In this document: piece after piece, positions 17,051 to 25,735 of the stretch
How positions within the stretch are numbered: the first letter of the stretch is position 1
Layout: each line of letters opens with the position of its first letter
DNA from: UBA724 sp964229545
Lineage (GTDB): Bacteria > Bacteroidota > Bacteroidia > Flavobacteriales > Flavobacteriaceae
Length of the DNA stretch: 64,000 nucleotides
Assembly (NCBI GenBank): GCA_964229545.1
Contig: CAXRDP010000067.1
Location: 20,733 to 84,732 of the forward strand
Reading direction: 5' to 3'
Position numbers and translations under genes: made by a program
Notes under the pieces: model-generated
Seen by the model: only the letters and a program-made list of their open reading frames with translations
Told to the model about the DNA's origin: nothing
The model's database searches: none

Positions 17051-18877
17051 TTATTCTTCGTATTCGGTATAAAACACCTCCAACTTTAGTCTTAAATCTG
17101 GATTGCTATGGTTAGGGCCAGCCAATACGGTTCCTAATGGATTGCCAATCATGGAAGCGGGGACTTCCACATCATTCAGAGTGGTGGTATTGGCAATGTT
17201 TAAAATATTTGAGGTGACAGACAATCCTAGGGATACGTTTTCAAAATCCTCAGGGTTTCTTAACAAATTGCTCAAATGTTTGGTCAGGCGAAATTTGTAG
17301 GAGACAATATTATTAGCATCATCATATTGAGGAATCCCCCCATAATTGATTTTGATTTGATCGGAATAATTCCCCCCACTGTCATCAATGTCAAAGTCAA
17401 TGATGGGCACATGGTTTGTTGCGTCGAACAGATACAAGCGTTCGGGCTGTGCTATGTCACCCATCAATGCTGTTTGGGTTTGATCGACATAGAGTATCAG
17501 GTTGGCCTCATTAACCAGCCAGGGGCGCGATTGCAGTTCTTCCAACAAGACTTGACCTGAAATTCCTGAAAACAAATCAATTTGAGCCATTATCCCAGGA
17601 CCTCCTTTGAGGTAGATGTTTTCTTGATTGTCATTCCCGGAAACTGCACTCATCACATCTGCTGAGAAACCGGTTTGAGCAAAAGTATTAAACCGAATCC
17701 CACTCATTGAAAGCGTCAAAGAACTCGATGCTGCCTCAACTATGTAGTCCTCTTGTACAGTTGCATCTCCCTCTTCCTTGAGCACCAATTTTTGGTAATC
17801 ATATTCAACCATGAGCTGACCGGCCGAGAAATTGAGCTGCATCAATATGGGGCTAGATTCAGCGATACTCATTACCAAACCTTGAAAATACATTTGAAAA
17901 GCCTCGTTACTATCGAGCTCCACACCACCTTCTTTGTCTAAAATTTCTTGAAACAATTCCGTGTTTTGTAATGGAATGCGTAACCTAGGGCTCAGGCGTT
18001 CATCGACTTCTTCAGACTCATCTACGTCCTCAGTCGTGGGGTCATCCTCCTTGTAGGTGACAATTTCGTTAAAATCTAAGGTTATATCTCCATCAAATAA
18101 TACAGTCGGCGCATGACCCAGTTGTAAAAGGTCAAAATCAGAATAATAGGCTTGCCCCTCTTCAAAATTGGCATTGGGGTCTAAGGTCCTCAAGTAGTAA
18201 TCTGACTTGTGTATTTGAAAACGCACTTGTTCAAGGTCTCCATATACAGAATTGATTTCATAAGAATTGGCACCTGCATCTGGATGTAACGTATCCTCAT
18301 CAACATCATCATTAATGCCATCACCATCTGTGTCTGGGTTTAAGGGGTTGAGATTCGGGTTACGGGACTCTTCTGTGTCACTTAAGTTGTCTCCGTCTGA
18401 ATCACTAGTAGGGTCGTTGGGATCTACGTCTAAGGCGTCTATAACGCCATCGCCGTCAGAGTCGCGCTGATTGGTTAGAAAAGGGATTTCTAGCCAAACG
18501 GCTGTTACCGTTTCTTGCTCATCGTGAGCAGGCTTATCAACCGTGTCTGACTGTGTTCCGTTGGCCTCAGTATCGGCATTGACAGTCCCAAAAATGTTGA
18601 CGTAATTTAGAGGCAGGCTCACTTGTGTGGTAAAAGTTGCAGACAATTTTCCATAGACAGGGTCTTCAATATGCCCCAATTGGAATTGGTTCAAATTGTC
18701 TGTACGAACCACACCCACTTGGTGATGAGAAACCGCTACACCAAAGCTTTCACTTTCAAACAAAAAAGAACTCCCAGGAAGGATTTGTGGGTCAATATCA
18801 TTGAATTCTTTGGTGCAAGACAGCAGTGCAGTCATTACCCCCAATGTCATCACGGTGGTTTTGTGTCTGAAAGTCAT
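17051..18877 (-). CDS. DUF4270 family lipoprotein with thrombospondin type 3-like repeats
   Basis: A 608-residue exported lipoprotein, with signal peptide and lipobox ALLSC (Cys21). The family core includes GHIEDPVYGKLSATFTTQ, split around residues 69-84, and NSYEINSVYGDL. Between them, at residues 139-197, is a Ca-binding Asp-rich block with repeated DSDGDG and DTDGDG units, like thrombospondin type 3 repeats. Function is unknown. Its neighbour on the same strand is the GT5 N-domain protein, and the pan genes lie opposite, an order I recognise as recurrent in Flavobacteriaceae. Confidence 0.8.
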   Translation of the reverse strand: MTFRHKTTVMTLGVMTALLSCTKEFNDIDPQILPGSSFLFESESFGVAVSHHQVGVVRTDNLNQFQLGHIEDPVYGKLSATFTTQVSLPLNYVNIFGTVNADTEANGTQSDTVDKPAHDEQETVTAVWLEIPFLTNQRDSDGDGVIDALDVDPNDPTSDSDGDNLSDTEESRNPNLNPLNPDTDGDGINDDVDEDTLHPDAGANSYEINSVYGDLEQVRFQIHKSDYYLRTLDPNANFEEGQAYYSDFDLLQLGHAPTVLFDGDITLDFNEIVTYKEDDPTTEDVDESEEVDERLSPRLRIPLQNTELFQEILDKEGGVELDSNEAFQMYFQGLVMSIAESSPILMQLNFSAGQLMVEYDYQKLVLKEEGDATVQEDYIVEAASSSLTLSMSGIRFNTFAQTGFSADVMSAVSGNDNQENIYLKGGPGIMAQIDLFSGISGQVLLEELQSRPWLVNEANLILYVDQTQTALMGDIAQPERLYLFDATNHVPIIDFDIDDSGGNYSDQIKINYGGIPQYDDANNIVSYKFRLTKHLSNLLRNPEDFENVSLGLSVTSNILNIANTTTLNDVEVPASMIGNPLGTVLAGPNHSNPDLRLKLEVFYTEYEE

Positions 18878-18883
18878 CTTAGA

Positions 18884-19693
18884 TTAGCTTAAGATTTGGT
18901 TCATGTAAAACGACTCATAATTGTCCTCAAAATCACGTTCTTGCACAAAACTCATGGTAGGCTTACCGGATTCGAGAATGGTCTTTTTCAGTTTGGGGTC
19001 AATTTCGTTGTCTGCAATAATGATTCCATCTGAATATTCGACAGCGCTTTGAGCCAATGCCGTATAATCCGGGTTGGATAAGCCGTTTAGTGCTACAGCA
19101 TCTATGCCGTCAAAGGCAATCTTAGAAGCCAAATCTTTAGACAGGCTCTGTTCAAACGGAGTATCAAAAAATGAAGTCACAATTTTGGTGTTGGCCAACA
19201 ACGGATCGTCGGCATAGTATTTTTTGCAATATAAGGGCATCAACAACGAAATCCATCCTTGAACGTGTATGATATCGGGCGCCCAATTCAATTTTTTTAC
19301 CGTCTCAATGACACCTTTTGCGAAGAAAATAGCACGTTCGTCATTGTCGGCATAAAGGTTGCCATCCTCGTCTTCTGCCAAACGTCTTCCTTTAAAATAG
19401 TCTTCGTTATCGATAAAATAAACTTGCATGCGTTCCTTTGGTATAGAAGCAACCTTGATAATCAAAGGCATATCAATATCATTGATAACCAAGTTCATTC
19501 CTGAAAGACGTATGACCTCGTGAAGCTGATGACGACGCTCGTTAATTAGTCCGTATTTAGGTATAAAAATCCGTGTTTGCCCACCTCGGTCGTTGACCAT
19601 CTTTGGAGCCTCGAATGACATATTGGACAACTTGGACTCAGGAAGATAGGGCACTACCTCAGACGAAACATACAAAACTCTTTTCCCTGTCAT
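18884..19693 (-). CDS. GT5 glycogen synthase N-domain-like protein
   Basis: At 269 residues this covers only the N-terminal Rossmann domain of starch/glycogen synthases (KRVLYVSSEVVPYL, RGGQTRIFIPKYG, WAPDIIHVQGW). The C-terminal nucleotide-sugar domain is absent. The K-T-G-G-L loop that binds ADP-glucose is replaced by LPESKLSNM. It is therefore unlikely to make glycogen on its own. The 3' end is 6 nt from the DUF4270 start, so the two genes form an operon in the order GT5-like then DUF4270. Confidence 0.8.
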   Translation of the reverse strand: MTGKRVLYVSSEVVPYLPESKLSNMSFEAPKMVNDRGGQTRIFIPKYGLINERRHQLHEVIRLSGMNLVINDIDMPLIIKVASIPKERMQVYFIDNEDYFKGRRLAEDEDGNLYADNDERAIFFAKGVIETVKKLNWAPDIIHVQGWISLLMPLYCKKYYADDPLLANTKIVTSFFDTPFEQSLSKDLASKIAFDGIDAVALNGLSNPDYTALAQSAVEYSDGIIIADNEIDPKLKKTILESGKPTMSFVQERDFEDNYESFYMNQILS

Positions 19694-19727
19694 AAAATGC
19701 CCTTTATCTAATTTGTAGTTGGGAAAG

Positions 19728-19735
19728 CAAAATTA
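19728..19735 (-). promoter_or_regulatory. -7 box of the GT5-like/DUF4270 operon
   Basis: The minus strand reads TAATTTTG, 34 nt before the start codon. No -33 element is clear. Confidence 0.4.
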
Positions 19736-19796
19736 CTAAATTTAAACCGATTTATTACGAATTCCCGACTTTTGGGGCTGTTAAACTTTTGCAAAA

Positions 19797-20636
19797 ATGC
19801 CTGTAATTCAATGCCTTCCTAAACTTGAGGAATTTAAAAAATCTCATAGATCCCTTAAGCCACAGGGGTTGGTGCCCACTATGGGGGCGCTACACCCAGG
19901 TCACTTGTCTTTGATTGAAAAAGCGGCAAAAGAAAACGCCTTCACCTGGGTCAGTATTTTTGTAAATCCCACCCAATTCAACGACCCCAAAGACCTCCAC
20001 AAATACCCAAAAACTTTGACTTCTGATTTAGAAGCCATACAAAAAATAGCTCCTGAAGCTTGTGTTTTTGTGCCCACGGTTGAGATGATGTATCCCGATG
20101 GGCTTCAGGTGCATTCCTATGATTTTTTGGACTTGGATATCAGTATGGAAGGCCTCCACAGACCCGGTCATTTTCAGGGAGTAGCTACCGTAGTCCAGCG
20201 TTTGTTTGAACTCCTAACCCCAGATATCGCTTATTTTGGAGAAAAAGATTTTCAACAACTCAAAATCGTAGAGTTGATAGGAGCAAAAATGCAAGTTGAG
20301 ATTCAATCATGCCCCATAGTAAGAGAGGACAGCGGCTTGGCCATGAGTTCTAGAAACCAAAGACTTACTGCCACTCAAAAAGAACAAGCAGCTGTGCTTT
20401 ACGACATTCTAAAACAAGTCAAAGCAGCCTTTGGAAAAGTTTCCATAAAAAAACTTCAACAGATTGCTGAACAATCCTTGGTGCCATTTCCTGATTTTAC
20501 ATTGGAGTATTTCGAAATTGCAAACAACCAAACCCTGAAAAAAGTGCAACACTACAGCCCAACAGTATCAAGTAGAGCTTTTATTTCGGTTTGGGTAGAT
20601 GATGTGCGGCTTATCGATAATATGTTGCTCAATTGA
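19797..20636 (+). CDS. panC: pantothenate synthetase
   Basis: A 279-residue enzyme that joins pantoate and beta-alanine with ATP. The nucleotidyltransferase signature PTMGALHPGHLSLI has HPGH at residues 33-36; FVNPTQFN, GHFQGVATVVQRLF, EKDFQQL and the AMSSRNQRL loop are all present. Followed by panD, which makes its beta-alanine substrate. Confidence 0.97.
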   Translation: MPVIQCLPKLEEFKKSHRSLKPQGLVPTMGALHPGHLSLIEKAAKENAFTWVSIFVNPTQFNDPKDLHKYPKTLTSDLEAIQKIAPEACVFVPTVEMMYPDGLQVHSYDFLDLDISMEGLHRPGHFQGVATVVQRLFELLTPDIAYFGEKDFQQLKIVELIGAKMQVEIQSCPIVREDSGLAMSSRNQRLTATQKEQAAVLYDILKQVKAAFGKVSIKKLQQIAEQSLVPFPDFTLEYFEIANNQTLKKVQHYSPTVSSRAFISVWVDDVRLIDNMLLN

Positions 20637-20637
20637 G

Positions 20638-20645
20638 TATATTTG
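20638..20645 (+). promoter_or_regulatory. -7 box of panD, 4 nt from its ATG
   Basis: TATATTTG, then TTGC, then ATG. It overlaps the panC stop region and may give panD its own leaderless transcript. Confidence 0.5.
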
Positions 20646-20649
20646 TTGC

Positions 20650-21000
20650 ATGCTTATCGAAGTCCTAAAGTCTAAAATCCATCGCGTAACTGTTACGGGC
20701 GCTGAACTTCATTATGTGGGGAGTATCACCATCGATGCCGCTTTGATGGAAGCTGCCCAATTGGTTGCCGGAGAGAAGGTTCAAGTAGTCAACGTTAACA
20801 ATGGAGAACGTTTGGAAACCTACGTTATAAAAGGTGAAAAAAACAGCGGTGAGATAACCCTCAACGGGCCCGCTGCACGAAAAGTTCAAAAAGGTGATGT
20901 GATCATTATCATCAGCTATGCGCACATGAGTCCGCAAGAAGCACAATCCTTTAAACCCACCGTTCTTTTCCCAGAAACCGAGACCAATACACTTCGTTAA
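20650..21000 (+). CDS. panD: aspartate 1-decarboxylase
   Basis: A 116-residue pyruvoyl enzyme precursor that decarboxylates aspartate to beta-alanine. The self-cleavage site is Gly24-Ser25 in YVGSITI, and NNGERLETYVIKGE and ISYAHMS are typical. ATG 20650 puts the cleavage site at the standard position, whereas the longer frame from 20599 overlaps panC. It starts 13 nt after the panC stop. Confidence 0.97.
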   Translation: MLIEVLKSKIHRVTVTGAELHYVGSITIDAALMEAAQLVAGEKVQVVNVNNGERLETYVIKGEKNSGEITLNGPAARKVQKGDVIIIISYAHMSPQEAQSFKPTVLFPETETNTLR

Positions 21001-21002
21001 TT

Positions 21003-21965
21003 TTGCCTAAGTTTCTATCTAAACTGCTGAAAACTGCCATTCCTCTTGGTATAGGTCTGTTTTTTGTCTACTACTCCTATGCCAATACCACTTCAGAACA
21101 GCGTACTCTAATTTGGAAATACATTCGGCAAGCAGATCTCTACTTCGTGGGGCTATCCGTTTTGTTCGGCATTTTGAGTCACTTGTCTCGTGCCTATCGT
21201 TGGGGTTTTTTACTAGAGCCTCTCGGATATCGACCTCGATTTTTGAATTTGGTACTAACAGTCCTCATTACCTACGTCTCCAATTTGGGCATTCCTCGAT
21301 CGGGTGAGGTATTGCGATCTACTGCCTTAAGAGCCTATGAAAAAATTCCTTTTGAAAAAAGCTTTGGAACAGTCGTCATGGAACGCCTAGTCGATTTGTT
21401 GCTTCTGTTGATATGTATTGGGGTTGGCGTTTTGCTTGAAAGAGACATGGTACTTTCTTTTTTTGAGGGAACTGCCAACAATAATAGTAAAATATGGTTT
21501 ACAGCTATGCTACTGTCATTTGGGGTGTTGTTTTTTTATTGGGCCCGCCAAACCCAACACCCATTAGGTCAAAAAATCCGAAATTTTAGCCAAGGACTTC
21601 TCAGTGGTATAACCTCCATTCGAAACATGCCCAATGCGGTGTGGTTTTGGATACATACCTTTTTTATATGGGCTATGTATTTGCTCATGTTTTGGGTGAT
21701 CCAATTTGCGCTGCCCGGGGCAGCATATCTAAACCTTTCTGCTCTTTTCCCTGCTTTTATTGCAGGTGGTTTGGCCATGTCGGCTACCAATGGCGGTGTC
21801 GGATTGTACCCAATTGCAGTTGCGGCAGTATTGTCCCAATATGGGCTACCCTATGAATTGGCCCTAGCCTATGGCTGGATTATGTGGACAGCACAAACCG
21901 TGATGGTGGTGTTTTTTGGCGGGATTTCCTTTTTCCTGTTGCCTGTTGTGAACAGAAATAAATAA
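21003..21965 (+). CDS. YbhN/LPG-synthase transmembrane domain protein
   Basis: A 320-residue polytopic membrane protein with about eight helices. It matches the UPF0104 family, which shares the membrane half of lysylphosphatidylglycerol synthases (NLGIPRSGEVLRSTALRAYE, FGTVVMERLVDLLLLL, AGGLAMSATNGGVGLYP). A flippase or lipid-transport role is inference. The start is TTG 21003, 2 nt after the panD stop, with no in-frame ATG nearby, so translational coupling to panD is likely. It sits in the panC-panD-radA run. Confidence 0.8.
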   Translation: MPKFLSKLLKTAIPLGIGLFFVYYSYANTTSEQRTLIWKYIRQADLYFVGLSVLFGILSHLSRAYRWGFLLEPLGYRPRFLNLVLTVLITYVSNLGIPRSGEVLRSTALRAYEKIPFEKSFGTVVMERLVDLLLLLICIGVGVLLERDMVLSFFEGTANNNSKIWFTAMLLSFGVLFFYWARQTQHPLGQKIRNFSQGLLSGITSIRNMPNAVWFWIHTFFIWAMYLLMFWVIQFALPGAAYLNLSALFPAFIAGGLAMSATNGGVGLYPIAVAAVLSQYGLPYELALAYGWIMWTAQTVMVVFFGGISFFLLPVVNRNK

Positions 21966-21981
21966 GTATCTTCGAGGCACT

Positions 21982-23328
21982 ATGGCGCAAGTGAAAACAG
22001 CCTTTTTCTGTAAAAATTGTGGTACCCAATATGCCAAATGGCAAGGCCAGTGTCATGCCTGTAAAGAGTGGAATACCATAGTCGAAGAAGTCCTTCACAA
22101 ACCCAAAGTCGAAGTGTGGCAAAATGTTTCCAATGGGCAATCCAATACGCCTGTTTTGGTTCAAGATGTCTCGTCGGATCAACAAAAACGTGCCAAGACC
22201 AATGACCCTGAGCTCGATCGAGTATTGGGGGGCGGTGTTGTACCGGGTGCTTTGGTGCTTTTGGCCGGCGAACCAGGTATTGGAAAATCTACACTATTAC
22301 TACAACTGGGGCTTCAAGTGCCTTACAAAGTACTGTATGTGTCAGGGGAAGAAAGTTTGGCTCAGATCAAATTGCGCAGCAACCGGATGAATGGATCTAC
22401 TGAAAATTGCTTTCTGCTTAACGAAACCCATGTGGAGCGCATCCTAACCCAAGCCCAACAACTCCAGCCTGATTTGATGATCGTCGATTCGGTGCAGACC
22501 CTACATACCGACCTGATAGACAGTGGTGCGGGGAGTGTATCTCAAATTCGAGAATGTACATCCGCTTTACAACGCTTTGCCAAACAAACCCATATTCCTG
22601 TGGTCTTGGTAGGACACATTACCAAAGACGGCATGATTGCCGGGCCCAAGATTTTGGAACATATGGTCGATGTGGTCTTACAGTTTGAAGGAGATCGCAA
22701 TCATATGTACCGTATCTTACGAACTCCCAAAAATCGATTTGGCGCTACCGCAGAAATTGGTATTTATGAAATGCTATCTAGTGGTCTCAGACCCGTGGTC
22801 AACCCCAGCGAATTGCTTATTTCCAACAAAAGTCAAGGACTGAGCGGGCATGCCATTGCTGCTACTTTGGAAGGCATGCGTCCGATGCTCATCGAATGTC
22901 AAGCTTTGGTCAGTTCGGCAGTGTATGGAACTCCCCAACGAAGTTGTACTGGATACAACGCCAAGCGACTTAATATGCTGCTAGCGGTATTGGAAAAACG
23001 CGCCGGCTTTACATTGGGTGCCAAAGATGTCTTTCTCAATCTTGCCGGAGGTATCCGAATTGAAGACCCTGCGCTAGATCTTGCAGTCGTTTCCGCTGTG
23101 CTTTCTAGCAGTTTAGACGTCGCCATCCCCGAAGGCTATGCGTTTGCTGCTGAAATCGGGCTCTCGGGAGAGCTTCGCAATGTGGCGCGCATGGAGCAGC
23201 GGATTCAAGAGGCCGAAAAACTTGGCTTTCACACCTTGGTCGTAGCCCAAAAGACCAAAACCACAAGTAGCAAAATCAAAGTCGTTCCGCTCGACAATAT
23301 CCGCAGTCTGGTCGATTTGTTGTTTTAG
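21982..23328 (+). CDS. radA: DNA repair protein RadA
   Basis: A 448-residue RecA-like helicase for recombination-intermediate processing. The order is an N-terminal zinc finger with Cys10, 13, 24 and 27; Walker A GEPGIGKST at about residue 96; the RadA signature K-N-R-F-G; and a C-terminal Lon-like S5 domain (AGGIRIEDPALDLAVV). The stop interlocks with that of the convergent aldo-keto reductase. Confidence 0.97.
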   Translation: MAQVKTAFFCKNCGTQYAKWQGQCHACKEWNTIVEEVLHKPKVEVWQNVSNGQSNTPVLVQDVSSDQQKRAKTNDPELDRVLGGGVVPGALVLLAGEPGIGKSTLLLQLGLQVPYKVLYVSGEESLAQIKLRSNRMNGSTENCFLLNETHVERILTQAQQLQPDLMIVDSVQTLHTDLIDSGAGSVSQIRECTSALQRFAKQTHIPVVLVGHITKDGMIAGPKILEHMVDVVLQFEGDRNHMYRILRTPKNRFGATAEIGIYEMLSSGLRPVVNPSELLISNKSQGLSGHAIAATLEGMRPMLIECQALVSSAVYGTPQRSCTGYNAKRLNMLLAVLEKRAGFTLGAKDVFLNLAGGIRIEDPALDLAVVSAVLSSSLDVAIPEGYAFAAEIGLSGELRNVARMEQRIQEAEKLGFHTLVVAQKTKTTSSKIKVVPLDNIRSLVDLLF

Positions 23329-24359
23329 GGCGCAGGGTTGGGAATCTCTGCATGCACCCCATTGATGGCTGCTATGACGTCCTCGCTCAGTTCTAAATGG
23401 ACGGAATCTATGTTTTCTTTAAGCTGACACATTTGTGTAGCCCCAATGATGTTGGAAGTCACAAAGGGTTGTTGGGTCACATAGGCCAAAGACATCTGTG
23501 TTAATGAAATTGCGGCATCTTCAGCAATTTTTGCATAGCGGTCTGTGGCATCTTTGCACTGCTGACTGCTGTAGCGCGCCATGCGTGGAAACAAATCCAA
23601 GCGGCTATTCTTAGGAACAGCACCTCCTCTGTATTTGCCGCTCAATACGCCAAAAGCCAATGGCGAATAGGCCAACAGACCCACACCTTCACGTATGGAA
23701 ACCTCCGCATTGCCAATCTCAAACAACCGGTTGAGTAGTGAGTACGGGTTTTGAATGGTCACCATACGGGGCAAACCCGTTTGTGCCAAGGCCATATAGC
23801 GCATCACCGCCCACGGGTTTTCATTCGACAAACCGATTTGGCGAATTTTTCCGGACTTGATTAAGGAGTCCAATGTTTCCAAAATGGAAGTAAAATTTTC
23901 AACCCACAAGTCGTCAGGGTTGTGCGCATAGTCTCTGACGCCAAACATATTGGTTGTGCGTTCGGGCCAATGCAATTGATACAAATCAATATAGTCTGTC
24001 TGCAGTCTTTTTAGACTGCCATCCACAGCTTCTCGAATCGAGTCGGGAGAAAATCCTGTGGTACGGATATGAGCCGTATAAGCCCCAGGGCCTGCAATTT
24101 TGGTCGCCAATACCACCTTGTCACGATTGTTGCGTTGGGCAAACCAGTTGCCGATAATGCGTTCGGTTTCGGCATGGGTCTCCGCGGTTGCGGGTACAGG
24201 ATACAATTCGGCAGTATCAAAAAAATTGACCCCCTGGCCTGTAGCATAATCCATCTGTTCAAAAGCTTCCTCTTGGGTGTTTTGCTTCCCAAAAGTCATC
24301 GTGCCTAGGCAAATCTTACTCACCTTTATGTCAGTGTGTGGAAGTTTTGTGTATTTCAT
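23325..24359 (-). CDS. aldo/keto reductase, Tas-like
   Basis: A 344-residue NADP(H)-dependent (beta/alpha)8 barrel. Catalytic tetrad residues are visible: the Asp of NFFDTAELYP, the Tyr of the same segment, the Lys of VLATKIAGPG and the His of LYQLHWPERTTNMFG. The insert WPERTTNMFG is typical of E. coli Tas and its relatives. The physiological substrate is unknown. It is 4 nt downstream of xth on the same strand. Confidence 0.9.
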   Translation of the reverse strand: MKYTKLPHTDIKVSKICLGTMTFGKQNTQEEAFEQMDYATGQGVNFFDTAELYPVPATAETHAETERIIGNWFAQRNNRDKVVLATKIAGPGAYTAHIRTTGFSPDSIREAVDGSLKRLQTDYIDLYQLHWPERTTNMFGVRDYAHNPDDLWVENFTSILETLDSLIKSGKIRQIGLSNENPWAVMRYMALAQTGLPRMVTIQNPYSLLNRLFEIGNAEVSIREGVGLLAYSPLAFGVLSGKYRGGAVPKNSRLDLFPRMARYSSQQCKDATDRYAKIAEDAAISLTQMSLAYVTQQPFVTSNIIGATQMCQLKENIDSVHLELSEDVIAAINGVHAEIPNPAP

Positions 24360-24363
24360 CTGT

Positions 24364-25128
24364 TCATATCGCTAAAGAAACGCCCACAGGGCAATGATCG
24401 GAATGGTAGGCATTGGGCAATATAAAAGCCCTTTGGATGTTGGGGGTAAGGGGTTCGCTGGCCAAGGCATAGTCTATGCGCCAGCCTTTGTTATTGGCAC
24501 GGGCGTTGGCCCGATAGCTCCACCAACTGTAGTTATGAGGCTCCGCATTGAGATGGCGGAAAGTATCCGTAAATCCGCTTTTGATAAAAGCATCAAGCCA
24601 AGCCCGCTCTTCAGGCAAAAAACCCGAAACTTTGGCATTGCGGATGGGGTCGTGAATGTCGATGGCTTCATGACAAATATTGTAATCACCACAGATAACC
24701 AAATTGGGATGGCTAGAACGCAAATCATCCACATAAGTTCGAAAATCATCCATGTAGCGGAACTTGGTAGCCAGTCTTTCAGGATTGGTGCCCGAAGGTA
24801 AGTACAGGCTCATCACAGACACCTCATCAAAATCAACACGCAAGTTGCGGCCTTCAAAATCCATATAGTCTATGCCTGTGCCATAAACCACTTGTTTGGG
24901 TTCTCGTTTGCTTAGAATGGCAACGCCGCTATAGCCTTTTTTTTGAGCCGGATACCAATAGTGATAATTATAGCCCAAAGCCTCAAACAAGCTTGGGTCA
25001 AACTGTTCAGGGTTGGCTTTGATTTCTTGTAGACACAGCACATCGGGATTGGCCGCGCGTAGCCAGTCCAACAAGCCTTTGTTTAGGGCTGCCCGGATGC
25101 CGTTAACGTTGTATGAGATGATATCCAT
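24364..25128 (-). CDS. xth: exodeoxyribonuclease III / AP endonuclease
   Basis: A 254-residue EEP-fold nuclease of the ExoIII family acting on abasic sites and 3' ends in base excision repair. Motifs are ISYNVNGIRAAL, CLQEIKANP, the catalytic GDYNICHEAID, and the C-terminal SDHCPVGV. A near-consensus -7 box (TATTTTCG, 25142-25135) ends 6 nt before the start codon. Confidence 0.95.
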   Translation of the reverse strand: MDIISYNVNGIRAALNKGLLDWLRAANPDVLCLQEIKANPEQFDPSLFEALGYNYHYWYPAQKKGYSGVAILSKREPKQVVYGTGIDYMDFEGRNLRVDFDEVSVMSLYLPSGTNPERLATKFRYMDDFRTYVDDLRSSHPNLVICGDYNICHEAIDIHDPIRNAKVSGFLPEERAWLDAFIKSGFTDTFRHLNAEPHNYSWWSYRANARANNKGWRIDYALASEPLTPNIQRAFILPNAYHSDHCPVGVSLAI

Positions 25129-25158
25129 AAAAAGCGAAAATACATAACGAAAGTTTAA

Positions 25159-25166
25159 TATCTTTG
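25159..25166 (+). promoter_or_regulatory. -7 box of the outer-membrane protein gene at 25187
   Basis: TATCTTTG, 20 nt before the ATG. The -33 region is weak. Confidence 0.45.
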
Positions 25167-25186
25167 GCTAAACCAAATTTTATGTC

Positions 25187-25735
25187 ATGAAAAAAATACT
25201 CTCATTTATTTCTGTTTTTCTCTATTGTCTGATACTCTTTTCGCAGGAAGAGCCTGTAAAGGTGGAGATTGTCAAAGATTCTTCTTTTGAATTTGCAGAT
25301 CCTTTGGGCAAGCATGAACTTCGGGTCAATATGTTGGATTTGTTGGTGTCACCTGCCCTGCATTTCTACTATGAACGCGTGGTCGATGCATCCAATGGAT
25401 ATGGGGTTTCGGTCTTCGCAGACCTAGGTGATAACGAAGTGAGCTATCAAAATTTTTCAGTGAATCCTTATTACCGCTTTTATTTCTTTAATCGCAAGGA
25501 TTATGGCGCGCGTGGCTTGTTTGTAGAGGCATTTAGTTCTTTGGCTTCGGTCAGCTTTTATGAGCTAGAAGACGAGTTTCAAATCTCTTTAGGGATGAGT
25601 GTGGGGCGTAAATGGGTAAACCGCAATGGGTTTACGTTTGAAGCGTTTCTGGGTATTGGGCGCTATCTGCTCAACCCTAATGAAACCCATGAAGCACATG
25701 GTCGGATTGGACTATCCTTAGGCAAGCGTTTTTAG
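25187..25735 (+). CDS. small outer-membrane protein, DUF3575-like
   Basis: 182 residues with a signal peptide ending near LFSQEEPV, alternating beta strands (VNPYYRFYFF, GLFVEAF, GFTFEAFLGIGRYL) and a C-terminal Phe (SLGKRF). The pattern is an eight-stranded outer-membrane barrel. Resemblance to DUF3575 is a guess from pattern. No function can be assigned. The stop interlocks with glyS. Confidence 0.65.
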   Translation: MKKILSFISVFLYCLILFSQEEPVKVEIVKDSSFEFADPLGKHELRVNMLDLLVSPALHFYYERVVDASNGYGVSVFADLGDNEVSYQNFSVNPYYRFYFFNRKDYGARGLFVEAFSSLASVSFYELEDEFQISLGMSVGRKWVNRNGFTFEAFLGIGRYLLNPNETHEAHGRIGLSLGKRF

